Source of the DNA: Pelomonas sp966111775
Lineage (GTDB): Bacteria > Pseudomonadota > Gammaproteobacteria > Burkholderiales > Burkholderiaceae_C
Reading direction: 5' to 3'
NCBI GenBank assembly: GCA_966111775.1
Contig: CBHWBD010000005.1
Location: 1 to 64,000 of the forward strand
Length of the DNA stretch: 64,000 nt
The translations under genes and the position numbers were made by a program. The first letter of the stretch is position 1. Each line of letters begins with the position of its first letter. The notes under the pieces were generated by a model. It searched no databases. It was not told the DNA's origin and saw nothing but the letters and a program-made list of their open reading frames with translations. This document shows positions 25,052 through 33,511 of the stretch, one piece after another.

Positions 25052-25690
25052 TCAAGACTTCCCCTTCACCCCCAACGCATTGATGCTGTTCCCCGCATCC
25101 CCATCCACGCCCTCGGTGCCTTCGACCTGGATCTGGATGGCCATCTCGTCGCCGACGAGATCGAGATAGGCGTCCAGGCCGAAGTCCGAGCGCTTGAGGG
25201 TGGTGCGGGCCGAGAAGCCCACCGAGGGCTTCTCGCTGACCTCGTTCAGGCCCAGCTTGTTGAAGCGCAGCTCCAGCACGACGGGTCGCGTCACGCCGGC
25301 CAGGGTCAGCTCGCCGAAGAGCTTGCCCTGCATGCCGTCGGTCTTCTCCAGCCTGGTGCTGCGAAAGCCGATCTGGCTGGAACCCATGAACAACTTGCCC
25401 CAGGAATCGTCGCCGCGCACCTGGTTGTTCCACTGCGCGTCACCGAGGTCGATGGAGGCGATCGGCATGCTGACCTGGATGGACGAACGCGACCAGTCCT
25501 CGGCGTCGAAGACGAAGCGGCCCGGCGTCAGCCTGACCGTACCGAACAGATCGATGAAGCCCTGGTGGCGCAGGCTGAAGTTGACGCGCGAGAGCTTGCT
25601 GACGATGTTGTAGGTCGTCGGCGCGGCGTGGGCGGTCGCGGCGGAACAGGCCAGGACGGCGGCCAGCAGGGCGTGTTGAAGGCGGGACAT
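25052..25690 (-). CDS. yceI: YceI family periplasmic protein
   Basis: A 212-residue YceI-family protein: signal peptide ending AATAHA, then YNIVSKLSRVNFSLRHQGFIDLFGTV, a beta-barrel lipocalin-like core, and VTRPVVLELRFNKLG near the end. YceI proteins bind isoprenoid or polyprenyl ligands in the periplasm and often respond to stress. The ATG at 25690 has an AGGAAG site about 7 nt upstream. It is divergent from the CadC-like regulator, with 119 bp between starts. The 132 bp between its stop and the preceding gene contain nothing recognisable. Confidence 0.85.
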   Translation of the reverse strand: MSRLQHALLAAVLACSAATAHAAPTTYNIVSKLSRVNFSLRHQGFIDLFGTVRLTPGRFVFDAEDWSRSSIQVSMPIASIDLGDAQWNNQVRGDDSWGKLFMGSSQIGFRSTRLEKTDGMQGKLFGELTLAGVTRPVVLELRFNKLGLNEVSEKPSVGFSARTTLKRSDFGLDAYLDLVGDEMAIQIQVEGTEGVDGDAGNSINALGVKGKS

Positions 25691-25809
25691 GGGAGCTTCC
25701 TTGCTCGGTTGAAAAGGTGGCCCGTTGTAGTCAGCCAACCCCTGAACGGCCTGATCCCTCTCTGAAATCTTCTGAACGGGCCTGATTTCGTGCCGACAAT
25801 GCGCCGGCC

Positions 25810-26703
25810 ATGGACAGCCGCATCGCCACCGCCGCCCCGTTTCGCCTGCTCGACTGGCGTGTCGACCCGGCGCGCGGCCTGTTGACGCCCCTGGCCGGCG
25901 GCGAACCGCTGCGCCCGGACGCGCGCGCCCTGCAATTGCTGCTGCACCTCGCCGCACGGCCGGGCGTCGTCGTCAGCATCGACGAGTTGCTGGACGAGGT
26001 CTGGACCGGAGTCGTGGTCAGCCCCGATTCCGTCTACCAGGCCATCGCCGGCCTGCGCCGCGCCCTGGGCGACGACACCAAGGAGCCGCGCTATATCGCC
26101 ACCGTGACCCGCCAGGGCTATCGCCTGGTGGCGACGCCGGTGCCGGATCTGGAACTGCCACCCGCCCCCGCCGCCATGGCTGAGCCCCCTGCCCCGCCAC
26201 GCCGGTCGCGCCGCGGCCTCGTGCTTGCCGCCCTGGGTGGGGTGATCGCGATCGCCGCCGGCCTGGCCGTGCTCAAGCCCTGGCAAGCCGCCGAGGCCGA
26301 CGCCCGCTCGGTCGCCGTCATGCCCTTCCTGGACCTGACCGATGCCATGGACCAGGAGCCCTTCGCCGATGGCATGACCGAGCAGCTCATCGACACGCTG
26401 AGCCACCGCGCGGGCTGGAAGATTCCCGCCTTCTCGCGGGTGCTCTCCTACAAAGGCCAGGACGTGACCCTGACCCAACTCGGCCGCGAACTGCGCGTGC
26501 GGCATCTGCTGGAAGGCAGCGTGCGCCGCTCCGACAACACGCTGCGCGTCACGGCCCGCCTGGTGCGCGTGGCCGACGGCTACGTGGTCTGGTCGTCCAC
26601 CTACGACCGGCCGGCCAGCGACCGCCTGGGCGTGCAGGCCGAGGTCGCCGGCGAGGTCGGCAAGGCCCTGGATCAGGCGCTGACCGACACCATTTCGAAA
26701 TAG
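25810..26703 (+). CDS. CadC-like membrane transcriptional regulator with TolB/FlgO-like domain
   Basis: A 297-residue protein with three parts. Residues 10-110 form an OmpR-type winged helix (DELLDEVWTGVVVSPDSVYQAIAGLRRALGDD cut across its recognition helix). A basic stretch and membrane helix lie near 133-155 (RRSRRGLVLAALGG...). The C-terminal domain (VAVMPFLDLT, FADGMTEQLIDTLS, GSVRRSDNTLRVTARLV) resembles the TolB N-terminal/FlgO-like domain often fused to such regulators or to adenylate cyclases. It probably senses an envelope signal and may regulate the divergent yceI. Its 3-prime end overlaps the convergent hydrolase gene by 31 bp. Confidence 0.8.
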   Translation: MDSRIATAAPFRLLDWRVDPARGLLTPLAGGEPLRPDARALQLLLHLAARPGVVVSIDELLDEVWTGVVVSPDSVYQAIAGLRRALGDDTKEPRYIATVTRQGYRLVATPVPDLELPPAPAAMAEPPAPPRRSRRGLVLAALGGVIAIAAGLAVLKPWQAAEADARSVAVMPFLDLTDAMDQEPFADGMTEQLIDTLSHRAGWKIPAFSRVLSYKGQDVTLTQLGRELRVRHLLEGSVRRSDNTLRVTARLVRVADGYVVWSSTYDRPASDRLGVQAEVAGEVGKALDQALTDTISK

Positions 26704-27479
26704 CGCTCGAAGGACGCGTCCACCGCGGCGCGACCGCCGCCAATGATGTTCAGCCCCCAGGTGAAGCCGTAGACATCGTCGAAGGCCACGCCGCGCAGCC
26801 GCGCCTGCGTCTCGCGCACCAGGGCCGGCCGGGCCGGCACATGGTTGGGCACGCTGTACATGAAGCTGACGTGGCGGCGGTCCTGGGCCACGTGCAGGGC
26901 GTCGCCGGCCAGCAGCACCGGCCTGCGGCTCGCACCGCCATCCCAGTGCAGCACCGTGCTGCCGGGGAAATGGCCGGGGCAGCGCAGCAGCGTCGCGCCG
27001 CGCCCCAGGTCCAGGGTGTCGCCGCGCCAGAACTCCACCCAGCGCGAGCAGCGCGCCACCCATTCGCGGTCGTTCTCGTGCACGAAGATGGGCACGCCGC
27101 CCAGGGCTTCGCTCCAGCGCACCATGGACGAATAGAAGTGCGGATGCGAGATGGCGATGCGCTCGACGCCGCCGCGCCGCTTCAGTTCGGCCACGGCCTC
27201 GTCGATGACCAGGGCCGTGCTCTCCCACAGCAGGCCGGCCTCGGGCAGATGCAGGGCCCGCTGCGGGATGGCAAAGCCCGGCGCGATGCCGATGCCGAAC
27301 AGCGCATGGTCCATCTCCAGCCGGTTGCGGTGCGTCGTGGCCAGGTCCTCGTGCGTCGTCCAGGCCTGGCCCTGCCAGCCCACGTACTGGCGCTCGTCGC
27401 TGCAGATGCGGCACAACGCCGGCGGCAGGGGGCTGTCTTCGTGCTCGGTACCGCAGGTGCGGCACATGTAATAGGCCAT
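26673..27479 (-). CDS. Metallo-beta-lactamase-fold hydrolase with N-terminal zinc ribbon
   Basis: A 268-residue protein. The first 30 residues carry a C-x2-C ... C-x2-C zinc ribbon (CRTCGTEH, LCRICSDE). A metallo-beta-lactamase fold follows, with ISHPHFYSSM as the variant metal motif, CPGHFPGS, and GDALHVAQDRRHV late in the chain. The usual HxHxDH is replaced by HPHFY, as in some hydrolases of this subgroup. The ATG at 27479 is preferred to a TTG 21 bp upstream because GGAG lies 7 nt before it. It is a single gene between convergent and cotranscribed neighbours, with unknown substrate. Confidence 0.75.
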   Translation of the reverse strand: MAYYMCRTCGTEHEDSPLPPALCRICSDERQYVGWQGQAWTTHEDLATTHRNRLEMDHALFGIGIAPGFAIPQRALHLPEAGLLWESTALVIDEAVAELKRRGGVERIAISHPHFYSSMVRWSEALGGVPIFVHENDREWVARCSRWVEFWRGDTLDLGRGATLLRCPGHFPGSTVLHWDGGASRRPVLLAGDALHVAQDRRHVSFMYSVPNHVPARPALVRETQARLRGVAFDDVYGFTWGLNIIGGGRAAVDASFERYFEMVSVSA

Positions 27480-27553
27480 GGGGTGCTCCGTGATGTCCAA
27501 GGCCTCCAGCCTAGGCAGGTCGATGGCTCCATCACAGGGCCAAGTTCAGCGAT

Positions 27554-28999
27554 TCAAAGGGTGCCAAGCACCTTGGCCAGGCGCTTGATGGCCTCGGGGA
27601 TGCGCGCCGCGGTGATGCTGCCGTAGCCCAGCACCAGTCCCTGCACACCGCCCTCACCCATCCAATAGCGGCTGAGTGGCTCGATCCCCACGCCGGCGGC
27701 CCAGGCACGCCGCGTCAGCTCGTCCGCGTCGACGTCTTGCAGCGCCACGGCCAAGTGCAGTCCGGCAATGGCCGGATAGATGGCCGCACGCTCGCCGAGA
27801 TGGCGCTTCAGCATCTGCTCCAACACGCGCCGCCGCTCGGCGTATTCGGCCCGCATGCGGCGCACATGGCGCAGCAGATGGCCCTCGGCGATGAAGTCGG
27901 CCACGGCCGCCTGCATCAGCGCCGGTGCACCGAAGCCGGCCACATGCTTGGCAGCCAACAAGGCCTCGCGCGCCCAGGCTGGCGTCACGACATAGCCCAG
28001 GCGCAGGGCCGGCAGCATGCTCTTGGACAGGGTGCCGACGTAGAAGACACGGCCATCGCGGTCCAGCGTCTTGAGCGCGTCCAGAGGCCGCGACGTGAAG
28101 CGGAACTCGCCGTCGTAGTCGTCCTCGATGACGACGGCCTGGCGGGCCGCGGCCCAGTTCAGCAGCTCGCGCCGGCGCGCCAGCGACATGGCCATGCCCA
28201 GCGGCGACTGGTGGGACGGCGTCACGCAGACGATGCGCGTCTGTGCCGGCAGCGCATCGACCACCAGCCCTTCGTCGTCCACCGGCACCGCGGCCAGCTT
28301 GGCACCCGCCCCCAGCAGTGCCGCACGCAGCGGCGGGTAACCTGGGTTCTCGACGGCGGCCAGCGTGCGGTCCGGCGTGACGAGCACGCGCGCGATCAGG
28401 TCGAAGGCCTGCTGGGCGCCGGCCGTGATGACGACATCGTCGGCCGTGCAGGCCACCGCGCGCGACGATGACACATGGCCGGCGATGGCCTCGCGCAGCG
28501 CCTTCAGCCCTTGGGCCTCGGGGTAACGCGCCGGCTCGCGCGCGGCGACCTGCAAGGCGCGGGTCTGCAAGCGGCGCAGCACCTCGAAGGGAAAGCTCGC
28601 CACCTCGGGCATGCCGGTCTTGAAGTGATACGCCGGCGCCGGGCCGCTGGTCAGCGGTGCCGGCCAGCCGCCGCCTTCGCCGCGCAGCCAGCGGCTGTCC
28701 GCCCAGGGTGCCACGCTGGCGCGGTCCGACACCGCGACGGCGGCCTGGGGCAGCTCGGCGACGAAGCTGCCGCCCGCACCGCGCGACTCCAGCCAGCCTT
28801 CGGACGCGAGCAACTCGTAGGCGGCCACGGCCGTGTTGCGCGACACGCCCAGCTGCGCGGCCAGGTCACGCGACGACGGCAGCCTCAGGCCCGGCGCGAG
28901 TCGCCCCGTGGCGATGGCCTCGCGCAGGGCCGCATGCAGGCTGGCCAGGCGCGAACCGCGGTCGGCGAGCTGAAGGTCGAGCTCCAGGCTTGGATCCAT
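27554..28999 (-). CDS. MocR/PdxR-type regulator (GntR helix-turn-helix + aminotransferase)
   Basis: A 481-residue chimera. Residues about 10-80 form a GntR winged helix (LPSSRDLAAQLGVSRNTAVAAYELL). The rest is a fold-type I aminotransferase-like domain with the PLP lysine in YVGTLSKSMLPALRLGYV and the conserved Asp/Tyr region in VIEDDYDGEFRF. MocR proteins bind PLP and often regulate vitamin B6 synthesis or a divergent gene. Here the divergent neighbour is a cupin at 29074, 74 bp away, so that gene is the likely target. The ATG at 28999 has GGAG 6 nt upstream. Confidence 0.85.
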   Translation of the reverse strand: MDPSLELDLQLADRGSRLASLHAALREAIATGRLAPGLRLPSSRDLAAQLGVSRNTAVAAYELLASEGWLESRGAGGSFVAELPQAAVAVSDRASVAPWADSRWLRGEGGGWPAPLTSGPAPAYHFKTGMPEVASFPFEVLRRLQTRALQVAAREPARYPEAQGLKALREAIAGHVSSSRAVACTADDVVITAGAQQAFDLIARVLVTPDRTLAAVENPGYPPLRAALLGAGAKLAAVPVDDEGLVVDALPAQTRIVCVTPSHQSPLGMAMSLARRRELLNWAAARQAVVIEDDYDGEFRFTSRPLDALKTLDRDGRVFYVGTLSKSMLPALRLGYVVTPAWAREALLAAKHVAGFGAPALMQAAVADFIAEGHLLRHVRRMRAEYAERRRVLEQMLKRHLGERAAIYPAIAGLHLAVALQDVDADELTRRAWAAGVGIEPLSRYWMGEGGVQGLVLGYGSITAARIPEAIKRLAKVLGTL

Positions 29000-29073
29000 G
29001 TTTTCTCCATGACTTGGCTCTTTTGCGGAGCCATGCAAGCCGGCACTCTAGCGCCTGCAAACAGGAGAACCCC

Positions 29074-29553
29074 ATGACCATGACGACACCCTTCGACGGC
29101 CTTCAACCTCATGTCCGCGCTCACGTCGGCTCGGCACTGCAGCGCGCCGGCCTGGACGCCTGGATTCCCGAAGGCCCCGGCAAATGGTCGCTGCCGCTGA
29201 AGTTCCTCCCCGAGGGCGGCTGGGTGGAGTTGATGCGTCTCGAGCCGGGCACGAAGTTGACCCTGCACCGCCACCACGGCGAGGTGCACGGCCTCAATCT
29301 GCAGGGCCAGCGCCGCCTGGACGACGGTCGCATCATCGACGCCGGCGCCTATGTCTTCGAGCCCACGGGCAATGTCGACAGCTGGGAGGCCGTCGGCGAC
29401 GAGGTGCTGGTGCTGCATGTCGTCGTGCGCGGCGATGTGGACTACGTGGCCGCCGACGGCACGGTGCAGCGCCAGATCACGACGGCGGACGTGGTCGCCG
29501 GCTATCGTGACTTCTGCGGGGCGCGCGGCCTGACACCGCGCCTGGCGCCATGA
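29074..29553 (+). CDS. Cupin protein, 2,4'-dihydroxyacetophenone dioxygenase-like
   Basis: A 159-residue single-domain cupin. The metal motif is LHRHHGEVHG with further conserved AGAYVFEPTGNVDSWEA, as in the 2,4'-dihydroxyacetophenone dioxygenase family of Fe(II) cupins. The substrate is not established. The ATG at 29074 has AGGAG 7 nt upstream. It is divergent from the MocR regulator, which probably controls it, and its stop is one base from the convergent SDR gene. Confidence 0.75.
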   Translation: MTMTTPFDGLQPHVRAHVGSALQRAGLDAWIPEGPGKWSLPLKFLPEGGWVELMRLEPGTKLTLHRHHGEVHGLNLQGQRRLDDGRIIDAGAYVFEPTGNVDSWEAVGDEVLVLHVVVRGDVDYVAADGTVQRQITTADVVAGYRDFCGARGLTPRLAP

Positions 29554-29554
29554 C

Positions 29555-30295
29555 TCAGGCAAGCGCCACCGCGTCCGCACCGGCCGGCAGCCGCATCGGA
29601 CTGGCCGGCTCGGTCACGGCGCGCCAGACGGCCTCGGCCACGTCCGCTGCATGAGTCACCGCGTCGGCCGGCTGCTGGGCCCATTCGGCAAACACCGCGC
29701 CGGCCAGCTCGGCGTAGGGCTCGGGGATGGAGCCGTCCATGCGCGAGCGGGCGTTCTCGCCGAAGCGCGTGGTCGGCGCGCGACCGGGCAGCACGAGGGC
29801 GGCGCGCACGCCGAAGGGCGCCAGTTCCAGCGCCAGCGACTCGGTGAAGGCATTCACCGCCGCCTTGCTCGCCGTGTAGACGGCCAGCAACGGCAGCGAC
29901 TTCAGCGTGACGCTGGACGTGACGTTGACGACGACGCCCGCGCGGCGCTGGCGGAACTGCGGCAGCACGGCCTGCGTCATCGCCATCGTGCCGAAGGTGT
30001 TGGTCTCGAAGATCTCCCGCACGCGGTCCAGGGAGATGCCTTCCAGCGCGCCGAGCAGGCCGATGCCGGCGTTGTTGACCAGGGCGTCGATGGGGCCGGC
30101 CGCGGCGAGGCAGTCGCGGATGCTGGCCGCGTCGGTCACGTCCAGCGGCAGCACGCGCAGGTGCTCGCTGCGCGGCAGCACGTCCTCGCGCGGCGTGCGC
30201 ATGGTCGCGACGACCTGCCAGCCGCGATCAAGGAAGAAGCGGGCCGTCTCGAGCCCGAAGCCGGACGAGCAGCCGGTGATCAGCACGGTTTTCAT
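29555..30295 (-). CDS. Short-chain dehydrogenase/reductase
   Basis: A 246-residue classical SDR: TGCSSGFG nucleotide-binding motif, NNAG (VNNAGIG), catalytic Ser in VVNVTSSVTLK and Tyr-x3-Lys in YTASK. The sequence is close to NAD(P)H-dependent SDRs annotated as oxidoreductases acting on short alcohols or ketones. The ATG at 30295 has AGGAG about 6 nt upstream. It is divergent from an AraC regulator, the common arrangement for regulated SDRs. Confidence 0.88.
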   Translation of the reverse strand: MKTVLITGCSSGFGLETARFFLDRGWQVVATMRTPREDVLPRSEHLRVLPLDVTDAASIRDCLAAAGPIDALVNNAGIGLLGALEGISLDRVREIFETNTFGTMAMTQAVLPQFRQRRAGVVVNVTSSVTLKSLPLLAVYTASKAAVNAFTESLALELAPFGVRAALVLPGRAPTTRFGENARSRMDGSIPEPYAELAGAVFAEWAQQPADAVTHAADVAEAVWRAVTEPASPMRLPAGADAVALA

Positions 30296-30390
30296 GAGGA
30301 ACTCCTGTGGGATGGGGATGCGCCACGATAGGGCGGCAGAGCCGGACTGAATACAATTCAAAGTCCATCAAACATTCGAATCAGTCCAGA

Positions 30391-31287
30391 TTGATCGATC
30401 CCCTCACCGAGGTCGTCGGCCTGCTGCAACCCGGCGCACGCTTCTCCAAGGTCGTGGCCGGCGCGGGCCGCTGGCGGGTGCGCCGTGCCGATGCCGGCCT
30501 GCCCTTCTATGCCGTCGTGCTGGAAGGCAGCTGCCAGCTGACCGTCGACGGCCAGGCGCCGCTGGCCCTGCAGGCGGGCGACTTCGTCCTCGTGCCGGCG
30601 GCCCAGCCCTTCACCAACAGCAGCACCGAGCCGCCTGCGGCTGACCTGCCCGACACGCAGCCCGCGCAACTGCCCGATGGCAGCTACCGCGTCGGCCTGC
30701 CGGATGCGCCGCCCGACGTGCGGCTGCTGGTGGGCCATTGCAGCTTCGGCTCGCCGGACGCGGCTCTGCTGGTGTCGCTGCTGCCCCAGCTCGTGCATGT
30801 GCGCGACGAAGCGCGGCTGACGGCTCTGGTGCAGCTGCTCATCGACGAGACGCGCGGTCAGCGCCCGGGGCGCGAGGAAGTGCTGGCGCGGCTGCTGGAG
30901 GTGTTGCTGATCGAGGCCCTGCGCTGCGCACCCAGCCTCGCCGCCTCACCGGGCCTCGTGCGCGGCCTGGCCGACATTCGCCTCGCCGCGGCCCTGCGCG
31001 GCTTGCACGCCCAGCCGGCGCGGGCCTGGACGGTGGAGTCCTTGGCGAAGGAGGCGGCACTGTCGCGCTCGGCCTTCTTCGAGCGCTTCAGCCGCGCCGT
31101 GGGTGTGGCGCCCATGGCGTATCTGATGGCCTGGCGCATGGCGCTCGCACGCAGGCTGCTGCGCGACGACAACCTCGGCGTGGCCGCCGTGGCCGAGCGC
31201 GTCGGCTACAGCTCGGCTAGCACCTTCAGCGTGGCCTTCACGCGCCATGTCGGGCAGCCGCCGGCGCGGTATGGACGCGGTGCTTGA
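30391..31287 (+). CDS. AraC family transcriptional regulator with cupin domain
   Basis: A 298-residue AraC/XylS regulator. The N-terminal cupin-type domain (FYAVVLEGSCQLTVDG, LALQAGDFVLVPAAQP) is followed by two helix-turn-helix units: SLAKEAALSRSAFFERFSRA, then VAAVAERVGYSSASTFS. The start is taken as the TTG at 30391, giving an N-terminus of the (M)IDPLTEVV type found in relatives. An upstream ATG would add 28 residues of unlikely composition. The ribosome binding site is weak, so this start is uncertain. It is divergent from the SDR gene, which is its likely target. Confidence 0.75.
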   Translation: MIDPLTEVVGLLQPGARFSKVVAGAGRWRVRRADAGLPFYAVVLEGSCQLTVDGQAPLALQAGDFVLVPAAQPFTNSSTEPPAADLPDTQPAQLPDGSYRVGLPDAPPDVRLLVGHCSFGSPDAALLVSLLPQLVHVRDEARLTALVQLLIDETRGQRPGREEVLARLLEVLLIEALRCAPSLAASPGLVRGLADIRLAAALRGLHAQPARAWTVESLAKEAALSRSAFFERFSRAVGVAPMAYLMAWRMALARRLLRDDNLGVAAVAERVGYSSASTFSVAFTRHVGQPPARYGRGA

Positions 31288-31320
31288 AGGTGCTCTCACC
31301 GCCGGCCGCCGCATGCACCG

Positions 31321-31650
31321 CTAGGCGATGGCATACCGCGCAACACCGATGATCATGGGCAAGCAAGCCAAAGTACCAACCCCGAGGGCCGTCCAATAGC
31401 GCCAGTCCCTCAAGTCCCTTCGCAACCGTCCCATCCGGCCGAGCGATATGACCAGCAACAGCTCGATGGGGCTTCCCACAAGAATCACGAAGCCAGCAGC
31501 CAAGCTGCTGAGGGATCTTCTCGGCAGCACGCCCAATCGGATCACGACCATCACGACCAACACGACCGCCCCTAACTTGAGCACCGTGCGCGCCCGCGAC
31601 CGCACACGAGATGGAATGGGATCTTCGCCTTCAACGCCTGCAGATTCCAA
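31321..31650 (-). CDS. Small membrane protein, last gene of two-component operon
   Basis: A 109-residue protein with three hydrophobic segments (about residues 24-42, 48-68 and 88-106) separated by basic loops. The start is a TTG at 31650, with AGGAG exactly 7 nt upstream and 20 bp after the histidine-kinase stop, so it belongs to that operon. Not recognised. It could be an accessory membrane component of the sensor. Confidence 0.6.
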   Translation of the reverse strand: MESAGVEGEDPIPSRVRSRARTVLKLGAVVLVVMVVIRLGVLPRRSLSSLAAGFVILVGSPIELLLVISLGRMGRLRRDLRDWRYWTALGVGTLACLPMIIGVARYAIA

Positions 31651-31670
31651 CTGCTTGCTCCTGGATTCGA

Positions 31671-32804
31671 CTAGAACACCACCTCTGCCCTGAGCCCACC
31701 CTCGGGCCGGTTGCTCAGCACCAGCAGGGCGCCCTCGCGGCGCACCAGCTGCTGGGCGATGTAGAGGCCCAGTCCCGTGCCGCCGGTCGCGCGGTTGCGC
31801 GAACCCTCGACGCGCCGAAACGGCTGGCGCACGCGCTCCAGCTCGGCCTCGGGGATACCAGGACCGTTGTCCTCGACGACGAGGCGCGTCACGCCGGCCG
31901 ACAGGTCGACGCTGACTTGCGCAGTGCCGGCATAGCGCAAGGCATTGCCGACGAGGTTGTCGACGACGCGGCGCAGGGCCACCGGGTCGGCGCTGACGAT
32001 GGCCGCGGGGCCGGTGAAAGTGACGGCGGCGCCCGTCTCGGCAAGGTCGTCCACGGCCGACTGGGCCAGGGCCGACAGGTCGACGCGCTGGGCCTCGGTG
32101 GCTTCAGCCGGGCGGAAGACCTCGATGACGCTTTCCACCAGGCGGTTCATCTCGCGGATGTCTTCCACGCAGCGCTCGCGCACGCCTTGCTCGACCTCGC
32201 CTGTCTCCAGGCGCAGCCGCATGCGGGTCAACGGCGTGCGCAGGTCATGGGAGATGGCCGCGATCATCAGGCCGCGCTCCTCGAACTGTCCGCTCAGTTC
32301 GGCGGCCATGCGGTTGAAGACAGCCGCGGCATCGCGCACTTCGCGCGTGCCTTCGTCCTCGTTCAGTTCGGGCGCCGGCCGGCCCTGGGCCAGGGCGGGC
32401 GTCAGCTGCTGAGCCGCGCTGACGAGGCGGCGCACCGGTTGGGCCAGCCAGCGCGAGCCCCACCAGGCCGCCAGCGCGATGACTGCCAGCCGCACGCCGT
32501 AGTCGATGACGCTGGCGCCCCAGGGCAGATTGGGCGGCAGCGACGGGAAGGTGGGCAGGTGCGCCGGCATCTGCGAGCCGGGTTCGCGACGCGGCGGCGG
32601 GCCTTCGCCGAAGTCGCCATGAGGCGGTGGCATCGGTCGCCCGCCGTCAGCATGCATGGGTGGCGGCCCGCCCAGGTCGGACCGCCCCCGCAGCGTCTGC
32701 GAGAACAGGCTCCAGGCGGCCAGGTGGCTCAACGCCAGCGCGGCCCACATCAGCAGGAACAGGCGCAGGCCCAGGCGGTCCCAGTCCTTCCAGGGTTTCA
32801 GCAC
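31671..32804 (-). CDS. Sensor histidine kinase with His/Pro-rich periplasmic loop
   Basis: A 377-residue kinase of the EnvZ/RstB type. The first membrane helix is at residues 13-34. The periplasmic loop (41-95) is rich in Pro, Gly, His and Met (PPPMHADG, PMPPPHGDF), which could bind a metal. A second helix at 103-120, HAMP, His186 (AAISHDLRTPLTRM), an N box (NLVGNALRYA), DNGPGIP and TGGTGLGLYIA follow. It starts with a GTG that overlaps the regulator stop by 7 bp. The partner is the OmpR-type regulator immediately upstream. Confidence 0.9.
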   Translation of the reverse strand: MLKPWKDWDRLGLRLFLLMWAALALSHLAAWSLFSQTLRGRSDLGGPPPMHADGGRPMPPPHGDFGEGPPPRREPGSQMPAHLPTFPSLPPNLPWGASVIDYGVRLAVIALAAWWGSRWLAQPVRRLVSAAQQLTPALAQGRPAPELNEDEGTREVRDAAAVFNRMAAELSGQFEERGLMIAAISHDLRTPLTRMRLRLETGEVEQGVRERCVEDIREMNRLVESVIEVFRPAEATEAQRVDLSALAQSAVDDLAETGAAVTFTGPAAIVSADPVALRRVVDNLVGNALRYAGTAQVSVDLSAGVTRLVVEDNGPGIPEAELERVRQPFRRVEGSRNRATGGTGLGLYIAQQLVRREGALLVLSNRPEGGLRAEVVF

Positions 32805-33511
32805 GGGCTCACCTCGGCATCAAACAGATAGCCCTCGCCGCGCACGGTGCGGATCAGGCTGGGCTCGCGCGCCGTGTCGCCGAGCTTGGCGCGCAGGCGC
32901 GACACGGCCAGGTCGATGCTGCGGTCGTTGACCTCGACGCCGGGTGCGCGGGTCAGCTCGATGAGCTGGTCACGGCTGAGCACGCGGCCCGGGCGCTGCA
33001 CGAAGGCGGCGAGCAGGCGGAACTCGGCGCTGGACAGGGCGATGCCCACATCGTCCTCGTTGAGGAGCTGGCGCGTCATGCGGTCGAAGCGCCAGCGGCC
33101 GAAGCGCAGCAGGCGGGTATCTTCGGGCAGGACCTGGCCACCCTTGCTGGATCGCCTCACCAGGGCCTGCAGGCGGGCGACGAGCTCGCGCGGCTCGAAG
33201 GGCTTGGCGAGATAGTCGTCGGCACCCAGCTCCAGGCCGACGACGCGGCTCATGGTGTCGCCGCGCGCCGTCAGCATCAACACCGGCGGCGCATCGGCCT
33301 GCGTGCCCAGCCAGCGCAGCAGGGTCAGGCCGTCCTCGCCGGGCAGCATCAGGTCGAGCACGATGGCGTCGACCCTGGTCTGCGCCAGCATCTGGCGCAT
33401 CGCCTGGCCGTCGGCCGCCGCGCTGACCTGCCAGCCAAAGCCTTCGAGGTAGGCCTTGAGGCTGTGGCGGATCTCGGCGTCATCGTCGACAACCAGGCAA
33501 TGTCCATTCAT
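32798..33511 (-). CDS. OmpR family response regulator
   Basis: A 237-residue regulator: receiver with VVDDDAE, phosphoacceptor Asp53 (IVLDLMLPGEDG), signature Thr (MLTARGD) and Lys (LAKPFEP), then a C-terminal winged helix (LSSAEFRLLAAFVQRPGRVLSR, DRSIDLAVSRLRAKLGD). Its ATG overlaps the stop of the dioxygenase lipoprotein gene by 4 bp (ATGA), so regulator, kinase and lipoprotein are translated as one unit. Confidence 0.93.
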   Translation of the reverse strand: MNGHCLVVDDDAEIRHSLKAYLEGFGWQVSAAADGQAMRQMLAQTRVDAIVLDLMLPGEDGLTLLRWLGTQADAPPVLMLTARGDTMSRVVGLELGADDYLAKPFEPRELVARLQALVRRSSKGGQVLPEDTRLLRFGRWRFDRMTRQLLNEDDVGIALSSAEFRLLAAFVQRPGRVLSRDQLIELTRAPGVEVNDRSIDLAVSRLRAKLGDTAREPSLIRTVRGEGYLFDAEVSPC